DNA of 64,000 nt from Anaspis maculata (lineage: Eukaryota > Arthropoda > Insecta > Coleoptera > Scraptiidae), in NCBI GenBank assembly GCA_949128115.1, contig OX421964.1, positions 19,182,892-19,246,891 of the forward strand, given 5' to 3'. Under the pieces are notes generated by a model. The model worked only from the letters and a program-made list of their open reading frames with translations. It had not been told where the DNA came from and ran no database searches. Positions 53,880 to 64,000 of the stretch are shown here, one piece after another; the first letter of the stretch is position 1, and each line of letters begins with the position of its first letter. A program made the translations under genes and the position numbers.

Positions 53880-55556
53880 AAGGTTTTTCAAGATGGCCTA
53901 TCTCCAGATTGAAAACCCAGGACCGTACTGAAAAAAAAAATTTGTTTGATTTTTTTTGACTAATAACCACATTTTTCGATCGATGTTCGGGAAAAACAGC
54001 ATCGTATTCGGAGAGTACAAAAGAAATGCTATGAAATGAGCTTTTCAAATCGCACGGCACACTTCGACTAGTTTTACAAAAACAGATCAAAATGAGAACT
54101 TGCAGACATTTTACAACTTTGCCGTATCTTTTTTTCCCTAATGTTCGTCAAAATTCATCCGAAATCATTTCTAAAGCTCCTCTGCTGCAAATGTAGGTAA
54201 TAGTCTATTGCAGAGTTAAATATCCAGAATCCAGGACCTTACTTGGGGAAACTTGTTTGTTTTTTTTTTGTTTTGACAAGAAAGCAAGCATATTATCCGA
54301 TCGCTTTTGGTAAAAATGACATCGGATTCGGAAAGTACAGAAAAAATCCTATGAAATAGACTTCCTAAATCGTACGGCACATTTCGACTAGTTTCACAAA
54401 AACAGATGAAAAGAAGAACTTGTACTACATTTCACAATTTTGCTGTATCTTCTTTTCCTAATGTGCGTCAAAATTAATTCGGAATCATTCCCAAATCTCT
54501 CCTGAATTCCTGAGATAGCCTACTGTCAGAATTCAAAATCCAGGATCCAGGACCGTACTTGAAAAAACTGGTTTTTTTCTTTTTGACGTGAAGCATATTT
54601 CCCGATTACTTGCGGGGAAAATGACATCTGATTCAGAAAATATCTACAGGGAAAATACCAGTGAAAGAACTTCTCAAATCGCACAGCATACTTTGACCTG
54701 TTTCACAATAATACAACGCTTCGAAATAAAAGGCCTCAAAAAGAAAGTTTGTGAAATTTTCAATAACGTAATGGTAAAAAAGATTTAGAAACTCAAAAAA
54801 CAAACAACATTCAAAATTGTTCCATTAAAAGAGATTTTTGAAATGCCATCATCAGCTTCAATGCATTTTTTACCGGCATTTTTTGTGTAGATATTTTCTG
54901 AATCCGATGTAATTTTTCCCTAAAGTGATCGGAAAATATGCTATCATGTGAAAAGAAACAAATTCTTCCAATTACGATACTGGATCCTGGACTGTCAAAT
55001 TTGGCGATTAGCCATCTCGTGAATTTTGAGCAGGGGAGCTTCAGAGATAATTCAGAATCAATTTTGACTAACATTAGGAGAGAAAGATAGGCAAAATTGT
55101 GAAATGTAGTACAAGTTCTTCCTTTCAACTGTTTTTGTAAAACTGGTCGAAGTGTGCCGTGCGATTTAAGAAGTCCATTTTATAACATTTTTTCTGTACT
55201 TTCTGAATCCGATGTTATTTTTCTAGAAAATGATCGGAAAATATGCTTTTACGTCAAAAAAGAACAAACAAGTTCTTCAGTACGGTCCTGGATTCTGGAT
55301 ATTCAATTCTGCAATAGACTATTTCGTACATTTGCAGCAGAGGAGCTTTAGAAATGATTTTGGATGAATTTTGACGAACATTAGGGAAAAAAGATACGGC
55401 AAAGTTGTAAAATGTGTGCAAGTTCTTACTTTGATCTGTTTTTGTGAAACTGGTTGAAGTGTGCCGTGCGATTTAAAAAGCTCATTTTATAGCATTTTTT
55501 TTGTACTTTCCGAATCCGATGCTGTTTTTTCCGAACATCGATTTGTCACAGTGGAT
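53880..55556. repeat. Foldback whose arms are tandem arrays of a ~315-bp unit
   Basis: The box 'ccaggaccgtact' recurs at 53921, 54235 and 54551 (spacing 314 and 316), marking three direct units. After a centre near 54762 the same units run inverted (54975 and 55281), ending at about 55556. Each unit has an 'aaatcgcacggcacacttcgact' box and a 'gatcg..tttcggg(g)aaaa' box. The layout recalls Drosophila FB elements, whose inverted arms are built of direct repeats. The right arm is cut where non-LTR sequence begins. Confidence 0.75.
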
Positions 55557-55639
55557 CGCCTCTCCAAAAAGCCGTGCTGGAACCGAGAGATGCGAGTTTT
55601 TATCAGTGGATACCTCGGTGGATACATTTGGTTGTACAG

Positions 55640-56650
55640 AACTATTCCAATATTTCCTATTCCTTAGCAAAGCTTGACAAGATGAAAATAGGCCTATAGT
55701 TCTCGATGGAGGCCGACTCACCCTTCTTCAGCACAAGACAAACCCAAGCCTGCTCCCAGACTCCGGAAAAAGTCGAGTTGGACAGTATCAGGTTGGAAAG
55801 ATGTTGCAGAGGCTCGACAAGGACGCACCTGAGCAATCCCGAATGAGAAATCCAGGAACCATGTCCACTCCAGCGAGCGGATTTCGCCAATTTTTTTCTA
55901 TGCCCGCCGTACGTCGTCCCTGGACACAGTTGTGGCAGTGACGCAACCATGGGATGGATTGACGAGGCCTAGAGTCAAAAGACTGGGAACATTGGACGAA
56001 GTAGATTCATGTGAAAACACTGCTGAAGTATGTGGCAATGGCGTCAGCAGTCGACCTCGAATTATCATATTCCACACCGTCGCGTCGGCGCCCCTCAGAA
56101 GGCTAGGGATGGAAGATTGACTTCTCCTGCAACAAACGTAAGACCAGAATTTGCGGGGCTCAGAGGCATACAGACTATCCCTCGTGACCCTCATGAAGCT
56201 GTCGTAATGCAAGTGCATTTGAGTTTTTATGGTGGCTCTGATAGCTCTGAATTTCTCTCGATAGTACGGAGCTCAATGTTTTTCATAGGATCTGTGCATC
56301 TGTTTCTTTTGTCGCAGTAAACGCTTGACACCATCAGAAATCCAGGAAGGGTAAGATCTTCGCCTCCCCGCTAGGCCGAAGTATGGAACGGCGCCGGCGT
56401 CCCGGAAAACCGCGTTCAAAGCGGTGTGAAACTTACTACAGGCCGTATCAATGTCAGTTATTCCCTCGGTTATTCCATACAAATGGCCCCAGTCGATCAA
56501 GAACAAGGACTCAAAAAGTAGTGGAAAGTTTGCTTTTTTAAATTGAACATCCTGGTCTCGGAGCCGACCCGAAAGGAACGGCGGGACCCCACGACAGCCA
56601 AAGACGTCAAAAGAGCCAGGTGGTATGGATCCTTCAAAACCAAAGAGTCA
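55640..56650 (-). pseudogene. Non-LTR retrotransposon fragment (endonuclease-RT linker and start of RT)
   Basis: Read 56650 to 55640 on the minus strand with frameshifts. 'KKANFPLLFESLFLIDWGHL' and 'DIDTACSKFHTALN' followed by 'YPSWISDGVKRLLRQKKQMH' form the linker typical of Jockey/CR1-type ORF2. 'RDSLYASEPRKFWSYV' follows, then RT motifs 'VLVEPLQHLSNLILSNSTFS' and 'ENYRPIFILSSFAK' (motif NYRPI). The palm with the catalytic YADD is missing, so the copy is truncated at both ends. Confidence 0.75.
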
Positions 56651-56884
56651 TCGTCTTCTGCTACGTTACACCAACGGGAAGCGAATACTAGGTCGATCTA
56701 GCTGTTATTGCATTCGATCAGTGTCAAAGATGTCACTGTTTGAAGTGTCATCAGTCACAATGGCCTATTTTGACGGGTCAGAGTCGGTTAGCAGTAAGCC
56801 AGAACATATATAATTCTTTTGAATGCCTTAAAAGATTTTTGGCACTCCTTAAATCCGTTCCACTTGTCATTTTTCTTGATAGGC

Positions 56885-58982
56885 CAGTCAAATTAGAACA
56901 ATTTGTTCCGTTTGAGGGAAAAAAACTGTTGGAGTTTGAGAAATTTGACAGTAATGTCTGGTCTGGTGTCTCGAGCCGCCATTTTGGAAAAATGGTCCTT
57001 CGATCCAGTTTTCTGCTTATATTCCGCTAATCATCAGAGATATTCAATTGAGTCTCATGAAAAATCAAGGCTATAAAATTGTCTACAAAAGTTGTTTCAT
57101 ACCGATTTTTTTCTCGTATTTGTTGATATTAATTAAATTAAATTGACAAAAAAAAATAAAGAAATAAGCGATTTTTTGCCTATGGCTAAAGATATTGTCT
57201 TCAAAATTTGTGAAGATGTTGGCAGTCCACATCAAAGCTAAACGTGACAGTTGAGATAGAAAAAAAAAATGCGAAAATATTTTTTAATTTTTTTTTATTA
57301 GCAAGAATTTGGTTTTCGAGTTTGACATTTCCAACAGGACGGAGTAAAGGTTTCAATCGAACATCAAACAGTTCTGATATTTACATATTGTAAGATAAGA
57401 TTTCATCAGTATTGTGCCTTCACGAGCTTCTCGAATGCTCGATATGAGTTCAACTAAAAGAATAATAGTCAAGTCCAAAAAGTGTTGTCGATTGGTTCTA
57501 ATGAAAACATTTCGAAACAAATGACATCAGCAAAGGATATACAGGAGGTCCAAAGGTTATTCAACTGTATATGAGCCCCATATTGATGTGCCTTATCCAA
57601 AATAGTACAAAAGAATCAATCAAAATGTTAAAATATACCCTGTATTACAAAAAGTAACGATACAAAATGGAAGTAGTAAAGCATACCTGATGTCAAAAAG
57701 ACGGCCTCCACATTTCTGGAAAAAAGAAGAAGAATAATTGATTTATTCAAAAGTTATTAGTCCTCAAACTTGACTTTACAAATTTTATCCAGTCAAATGG
57801 GGAAAAGTAGAGAGAAGTAACTGTCGGAGTTTCAGAAATTTGGCAGAGATGTTCGCTAAAGTATACTTGTGAACATACTAAAAATCCCCGCCTCTACCTG
57901 TTGTGCTCGAGCCGCCATCTTGGAAAAATGGTAATAAATTTGATCAAAGGACCGTTTTTCCAAGATGGCGGCTCAAGCGCAACAGGTAGAGGCGGAGACT
58001 TTTAGTATGTTCGTAAGTATACCTTAGCAAAACATCCCTGTCAATTTTTTGAAACTGCCACAGTTACTTCTTTCTACTTTTCCTCATTTGACTGGCTAGA
58101 ATTTGTCAAGTCAAGTTTGAGGACTAATAACTTTCAAATAAATCAATAATTTTGTTCTTTTTTTCAGCAATGTAGAAGCTGTATTTTTGGCACCGGTATG
58201 CTTCACTACTTACATTTTGTATCGTTACTTTTTGTTATACAGGGTGGATTTTAGCATTTTGATTGATTCTTTTGTACTATTTTGGATAAGGCACATCAAT
58301 ATGGGGCTCATATACAGTTGAATAACCTTTGGACCTCCTGTATATCCTTGGCTGATGTCTTTTGTTTCGAAATGTTTCCTTCAGAACCAATCGACAACAC
58401 TTTTTGGACTCAGCTATTATTCTTTTGGTTTAATTCATATCGAGCATTCCAGAAGCTCGTGAAGGCACAATACTGATGAAATCTTGTCTTACAATATGTG
58501 AATATCAAAACTGATTGATGTTCAATTGGAACCATCACTCCGCCTTGTTGAAAATGTCAAACTCGAAAACCAAACTTTTGCTTAATAAAAAAAAATTAAA
58601 AATATTTTCGCAATTTTTTTTTCATCTCAACTGTCACGTTTAGCTTTGATGTAGACTGCCAACATCTTCACAAATTTTGAAGACAATATATTTAGCCATA
58701 TAGGCATAAAATCGCTTTTTTTTTTGTTAAGTTAATTTTATTGACATCAACAGATACGAGAAAAAAATCGGTATGAAACAATTTTCGTAGACAATTTTAA
58801 AGCCTTGATTTTTAATGAAGCTCAACTAAATATCTCTGATGATTAGCGCAATTTAAGCAGAAAACTGGATCAAAGGACCATTTTTCCAAGATGGCGGCTC
58901 GAGCTCAATAGGTAGAGTTGAGGACTTTTAGTATGTTTATCAGTACATCTTACCGGGCATTACGGTCAAATTTCACCCTGTA
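56885..58982. repeat. About 2.1-kb palindrome with YY1-like sites at ends and centre
   Basis: Arms of about 1 kb pair around a centre near 57940. The right terminus ends CACCCTGTA at 58982; the left terminus is eroded (about 55 bp missing). The box GCCGCCATCTTGG or its inverse occurs four times: 56975-56987 (one mismatch), 57911-57923, 57960-57972 and 58886-58898. So the arms themselves contain shorter inverted modules. No coding frame with a motif. Confidence 0.8.
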
Positions 58983-60918
58983 TCTGTATGAATGCACCGG
59001 TCGACTGTACTACAAAACAAATAGAACAGGCGATCAAGCGGCAAACCCACTAGTGATGATAAGTATCAGTGGTAGAGACGCCAAGTGTCAAGCGCATAAA
59101 TGGTGGAGGCGCTGCAATGGAATTTGCATCGTCCGCTCTTTGTCTGTCGAGGAGATATCACGCAAATGATTTAAATTTAAGCTTTGACACAATATCAGCT
59201 GTAGCTGAACGTTTCGATCCAATTCACCATTCAAACTTTATACTCGTATATACTTTCCGAAATTGCTTGTAATAAATAATTACGAATTACGCCTTCCGTT
59301 AAGCACAGAATGATGGAATTTCCAATACTTGTACGACTTTAATAGGATTAGAGGCGCGCGCGGAAAATGAGCTGATTTATGATTCTTTTTTAACAAGAAA
59401 ACCCCGAAAGCCGACTGTGATTGCCAGCTCCGCCAAAACGAGACAATTAAACCGAAAATTTAATTTTCATTGCACGCACCCAAGCTTTCCGGATCATTGT
59501 TCCATCGTAATCATCCGACTAGAAATGCGGGTGCATTAACCGCGTATTATGTACAATAATTTTCCACTATCTCGTCTCTCACTGGAATTCGCTGCTCATT
59601 TTTCACAAAGTTCAAATCCATTACGCGTAACATGGAGCCCCAAGGGGCTCAAGCTGGTGCGTAGGTGCGGAAATTTCCCGGAAAACAATCTTGGGTCCTT
59701 AAAACCACTAAAGAGTTCTCAACTAGTGCCGTGTGGTTGGGAACATCCTGTCTGCCATTTACGTAAATTTAATTGCCTCGGAGCTTTTCCAGAGTTCCGC
59801 ATAACTCCCCTAACTTCCGATTAATTTATTTGGCGCTAACACTTTTTTTTGTGTATTGAGGTGCTCGGAATTTGATTGGGTATAAAGGCAGGCAACATGA
59901 GAAAAGAGTGAAGTTTCGGTGTGTGTGGATAAGTTAATGGATTCCATGTGGAAACATTCCAGGCTGCCAGAGCTGGGGCGAGTTCCTGCGTGCTTGAGCA
60001 AAAAAAAATTAATTGGAGAGCAAACCGCCTGTCTCGGGGTTGGGCGGCTATTAAACGCATCGACAGATGAAAAGTCGTTATGAGAACAAGAAGAAAAGTG
60101 GGTGAGTCAACAACAACGAGGATGGTAATGTGTAGAGGTGGGTGGGTAAATAAAGAATGCAGATTGCTTCGTTATTCAGGGTGAGATGGATCGAAAATTT
60201 TCGGTGAGAGCATTATAGGTTTTTTTCAGCTGTTGGTTTGGCTGCTGGCAATCAAGGCTTGATATGGAGAATCAGAGTATCAGGGATCTGAATAATTATC
60301 GGGAAATGTCGAAATGTCACTGTTACTACTACTACTCACTACCTTTAAATTTCTATCGGGATATGGTGCTGTCGATAATGCAACAATAGAACATTTAATG
60401 GAGATAATGGCGCCGATAACAACTTGCGGCTGGAAATTGAAAGGAAGGCTGATAAAATGCGTAATGGAAGTTACGTAAAACATATATTGTTGTGGCATAG
60501 TGCCCGTATTTGTCAGTAAAGATACAATAATGTAGTAACAACTCATTAACTAACTTGATGAAATAAAAGGACAACACGTCAGACTGATTGCCATCGATCT
60601 ATATCTATTATCTATCCTAGCCTCGTGTATTTCCTAAGCCACTTGATACCTCTGCATGTATCTGCACGTAGCATGTCAAAAAGTTGTATCTACTAGAGAT
60701 GCATCCATCTAGATTCCGGCGCTTTTCGAACAAAATCATCTTGAAGCTACAGGAGGGCGCCACGAGTTGCGTTTCACAAGTGAGGAGTCACTCTGAAGCT
60801 GTAAGTTTCCATCCAAAATGTTCAGAGTATCATATGATTAAACGAATTCTCACTCAGAGCACGCTGTGGTGAGAGAAGCGCAAGTCCCGTCTTAATTGAG
60901 TAACGTACCATCACAGAG
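58983..60918. other. Low-repeat island without recognised gene
   Basis: No inverted repeats or transposon protein relics are visible here, unlike most of the window. The frame 59549-59824 (91 aa) is open but has no known domain. This could be host intergenic or intronic sequence. Confidence 0.35.
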
Positions 60919-61135
60919 TGGTGCCGTGACCAGGATTGTCCAAAGGAGGGGTGACTCCACAGGGGGTGCTGTGGAGAGAAGCCAGGAATGTTCCAGAATT
61001 GTTTCTTCAATCTTTTTGCTTGTATCGGACTGTTCACGGAGAAAGGCAGGATTGTTTAAGAAGCCAGGAGAAGCCAGGATTGTCCAAGAAGCAAGTGTTT
61101 ATTGTAACTCAGGATTGTTCAGAAAAGGAAGCAAG
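60919..61135 (+). repeat. tRNA-His PBS-like site followed by repeated leader motifs
   Basis: TGGTGCCGTGACCAGGATT at 60919-60937 is the same PBS-like sequence as at 44256, preceded by 'accatcacagag' as an LTR end would be. Downstream, 'CAGGATTGTYYARRAAG' recurs at about 61047, 61075 and 61118. The 18-mer GAGTAACGTACCAT(C/T)ACA occurs before it (60898) and again at 61499, but flanks do not match, so I do not call LTRs. Confidence 0.45.
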
Positions 61136-62267
61136 GGGATCAATTTTTGTTGCCTTGGAACCAGTGTTGTTCGCAAGTGGAAGCCTTGGAGAGGGAAGTT
61201 GTTCCCTTTGTCAATCATTCAGACCAAGATAATTCAATAAAGGAACCGATGCTTGATGAATTTTGTTTTTTGTTTTTGTGTGAACCATTCACTGCTGATT
61301 CCTATTTTGTTTCATGAATGACAACTTCACTTTTGCGGCCGCTTGTACCTGAAATTGGACTGATTCTACTGGATTTGGATTTTTCACATCCCGACGGAAG
61401 AGGAGAGGCTTCGTGCTTTCAACATTCTCAAAAATTCCAAGAACACTCATCGGAGAATTTCTGCCGAACCAACAAGCTTTGCACACTTTGGCACCGAAAG
61501 AGTAACGTACCATTACAACACAATCAAAGTGTGTTGTCAATAAATTACGATTTAGAGCTGGTATTTCCATCTCTTGATAAAGTCTCGGGTAGACTATTCG
61601 GCTGATGAACGTTGCGCTCTATGCTCTGCGCAGCGTTTATTTGCCAAATAGCATGTTCAAAACTTTGTTGGGAGATGAAAATACCGGCCCTGAGGATCAT
61701 TTTGATTCCACAAAATGAATTTCGATGCCTACCTGTCGTTGTTGAATCGTGCTCCTGTAATTCACGTGAAGTATTCAATTACTCATTCCCAAGTACTGTC
61801 AGGAGCTCAATATTACATACATCCAAAATTTTCTCATTAGAAAAAAGGCGACAAGGTCTTGCTTAATTAAAATCATGGCCTGATAGAATAAAAGACTTTC
61901 CTGGCTTCATGCTGAATGTACTTTTTCGGGAGCTACAAAAAATTTGATGTATGTAATACAGTTCTCCCACGAGTTCTCCTGACAGTGCAAGAAAGACGTG
62001 AAATTATTATCAGTGAAAGATGAAACTTTCAAAGTTTGGTACTTTGATACTTGAGAAAAAATAGACTGGGAAAATATAGAGATGATCAAAATATCATTCT
62101 GAAGAATCATCCCCCATACTTCTTTCACAATAAGAAATTTTGTTGATGGATATTTTTGGAAGAGTGCATTACAACAGAAACGAGAAGACTATAACTACAA
62201 AACATTTCTTAATGGCTCTACCAATCCTATGAATGCTATAAGACGTTCTATGGTGCAAAGAGGCCCC
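61136..62267. other. Stretch without recognised gene
   Basis: AATAAA at 61238-61243 follows the leader repeats. Overlapping short frames at 61289-61866 have no known motif. No inverted repeat seen. Confidence 0.3.
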
Positions 62268-62431
62268 TGAAATTGATTTTTGACAAATCTTTGGCTTTTG
62301 TTTCCTCCACCTTCCCCAAATCATGGGAAAGCTCTAGCTTGTGCCCTACCTACAAAAACGGTCCTAAGAATTGCGTTGAGAACTATAGACCGATCGCTAT
62401 CTTGAGAAACGTCAGCAATGTGTTCGAGATT
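62268..62431 (+). pseudogene. Non-LTR retrotransposon RT fragment, plus strand
   Basis: Plus-strand text 'SSTFPKSWESSSLCPTYKNG' and 'ENYRPIAILRNVSNVFE' matches RT motifs 1-2 (FP..WK...V.PI.K.G...NYRPIAIL). It stops abruptly where the TTTA-repeat tail of the minus-strand element begins at 62432, so it was interrupted by that insertion. Confidence 0.7.
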
Positions 62432-63830
62432 TATAAATAAATAAATAAATAAGCGTTTTATTAATATTCATACAAAAAGACAATACAAGTAACAAAGTTT
62501 TAAAAACGCAGCCACCCACAGGAGATAAATCTCTATAGGCAGTAAGGCAGGATATTTCGTTATCTAAAAATTTAACACACAACTGCAATAAGAACTATTA
62601 TTGCAACAAAAACATTCAAAATGAGGAGAAGACAAGGAAGAAAGTCGTTGAGTTTTTTGATAATTCGTATCTGCCCAGCAAGGAAGAACAGTGAGAGCGG
62701 AGAAGCCAAGATTTACCAATTATGTGTTTTTCTGTCAATAAGCCGGTGGGTATTTTCTCTACTTGCAATATTCAATAAGAAAGACCTTACCTCCTTTTTG
62801 AAACGCATTTTTGAATGCACAGCAGCCAGAATTTCCGAAACCTGACCAAAGACAAAGGGTACAAGATAAGTAGTATAACACCGCTGCGCTATGCTTTTGG
62901 AAACCCTAGAAGTCGCGATATTGAATTCCTTGTGTCTTGTATTATGATCGTGGGTGATTTGTCTGATGTCTTCTCTTTTATGAAACAGCCTGAGTGCAAT
63001 CTTTTCATAAAAAAAGCTGTCGAAGATCGAGAAGTCCTGTATCATCAAATAGGGATGCGGTGGGGTAGAAACGACTTTTGTTGAACATGATTTTTATAAT
63101 CCACTTTTGGATATTCTGCAACGTAGCCAAGTGACTGTCAGTGGCTCCACCCCAAGCAATCAGTCCGTATGTAATATGCGATTTAACAAGTGCGTAGTGT
63201 AAAATTCTTAATTGGCTTCCACTAAATATGTCACGATGAAACTTGAAACTTCCCAACATACATCTGACTTTTCTAGTAACATAATCAATATGATGGTTCC
63301 ACCTAAGATGACAATCGATTACTATTCTATCTGACTCTGTCACAAGATCTTAGTACGATACTCCGCTGTTGACTAACAATAGTAATCGAGTCATAATTTG
63401 GTAGGGAGCTTGGCCCATGTTTCTGCCCTGTAGTGCACAGCCGTGTCGTCTGCAAAACTGATGATGGTACCTAGCGACTTGATTTTGAAGAGGTCATTTA
63501 CATAAACAATGAACAAAATCGGTCCAAGGACGGTCCCCTGAGGTATACCACATTCTACCACTCTCTCCTCACCCAATCCACCGTTAACTCTCACAACCTG
63601 TCTGCGATTACTCAAAAAACTTTCCATAAGTCTCAAAAGCAAGCCCCTGAATCCAATCTCCTCGAGAGACTTCAAAAGAAGAGGGTGGCTCACTGTGTCA
63701 AAAGCCTTGGCCAAGTCGACGAAGACGCAGATGAACGGAACCCCAGTATCTAGTGAATTGAATTTGTTTACATATAATAGGGCTATTGCCGTGCTTGTCG
63801 AACAGGAAACAGCGAGCAACACGGTTTTGT
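62432..63830 (-). mobile_element. 5'-truncated non-LTR retrotransposon, minus strand
   Basis: The 3' end (left) has a TAAA/TTTA tail at 62433-62452 and a minus-strand AATAAA at 62457-62462. RT and post-RT segments follow in three frames. The 5' part seems truncated near 63830. Sequence from 63831 to 64000 is GC-richer and unrecognised. Confidence 0.8.
62713..63822 (-). pseudogene. Non-LTR ORF2 (reverse transcriptase) pseudogene
   Basis: 63822-63391: RT palm with 'FVDLAKAFDTVSHPLLL' (first catalytic Asp), 'GIPQGTVLGPILFIVYVNDL' and 'FADD' (the YADD box with Phe). 63343-63005: thumb and following region ('LRWNHHIDYVTRKV', 'HYALVKSHITYGLIAWGGA'). 63048-62713: C-terminal 'HNTRHKEFN' box. About 80-100 codons between FADD and 'LRWNHHI' are missing. 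The frame changes twice, so the protein is not made intact. The clade is Jockey/CR1/RTE-like by motif order; I cannot decide further. Confidence 0.85.
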
Positions 63831-64000
63831 TAAAGGTGAGTCAACAGTCACGAACTTGATGTAAAAATAGTATGTGTCGTTAATACAGTAAGTGCCATAT
63901 GCCTGGCCGGCGACAGAATCTTGCAGTCGCCGAGGCGCTAGCTGAGGTCTGCAACCGGCGGAGGCCTGCAAGTAACTTTCTGTAGGTACGAACAGCACAT

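Noticed and set aside
59549..59824. 91-aa open frame in the repeat-poor island
   Set aside because: No domain and no supporting start context; not enough to call a gene.
60898..61517. LTR pair ending in GAGTAACGTACCAT(C/T)ACA
   Set aside because: Only an 18-bp match is shared; the sequences upstream of the two occurrences do not align.
1..64000. CRISPR array, bacterial operon, prophage or integron
   Set aside because: No regularly spaced repeats with unique spacers and no bacterial genes; all repeats are eukaryotic transposon-like.

Overview
This window looks like repeat-rich intergenic or intronic DNA from an arthropod nuclear genome, most probably an insect. I base that on the transposon repertoire (Ty3/gypsy, BEL/Pao, several non-LTR lineages, piggyBac, Tc1/mariner, hAT-type MITEs), eukaryotic pol III box A/box B sequences, primer-binding sites matching animal tRNA-Lys and tRNA-His, AT-rich DNA and the lack of any operon-like gene layout. 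The species cannot be named from the sequence alone. I found no convincing host protein-coding gene. The only long intact reading frames belong to one retrotransposon.

The centrepiece is 23981-41542: a Ty3/gypsy-type element arranged LTR-internal-LTR-internal-LTR with an exact 8053-bp period. The three LTRs are 1456 bp each, and the whole 17.56-kb block is flanked by one 4-bp target duplication (CTTT). Both internal copies keep the same intact gag (578 aa) and pol (1099 aa; protease, RT, RNase H, integrase) with all catalytic residues. Each copy has a tRNA-Lys primer-binding site and a polypurine tract, and there is no env. pol lies in the -1 frame relative to gag and opens with an in-frame 18-bp minisatellite.

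Left of it (1-23980) is a graveyard of long-inverted-repeat (foldback) elements, often nested. It holds a palindrome at 1320-2761 with an 8-bp-TSD element inserted in one arm; a degenerate ~155-bp tandem repeat (3538-4290) ending at a perfect 45-bp hairpin (4291-4414); a tRNA-like sequence (5011-5082); a piggyBac-type MITE (6312-6679); a three-level nested foldback (7324-9227) carrying a Tc1/mariner relic and a PD-x15-D nuclease-like ORF; a 3.87-kb TIR element (11072-14940); a broken piggyBac transposase (15531-16490); and a 6.1-kb palindrome (16514-22626) containing another palindrome and a non-LTR fragment.

Right of it (41543-64000) are two inverted 493-bp repeats around a 3.7-kb core (41679-46355). 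That core holds an hAT-type MITE with a perfect 8-bp TSD, a 38-bp minisatellite, four tandem tRNA-His PBS-like units and a tRNA-derived segment. Further right are a BEL/Pao integrase split into two pieces by later insertions (47583-50790), four more large palindromes, and pieces of at least three non-LTR retrotransposons (55640-56650, 62268-62431, 62432-63830). The most promising items are the tandem retrotransposon with its unusual gag-pol junction, the PBS-like tandem array, and the recurrent palindromes sharing CAGTGGCGTA or GCCGCCATCTTGG motifs.
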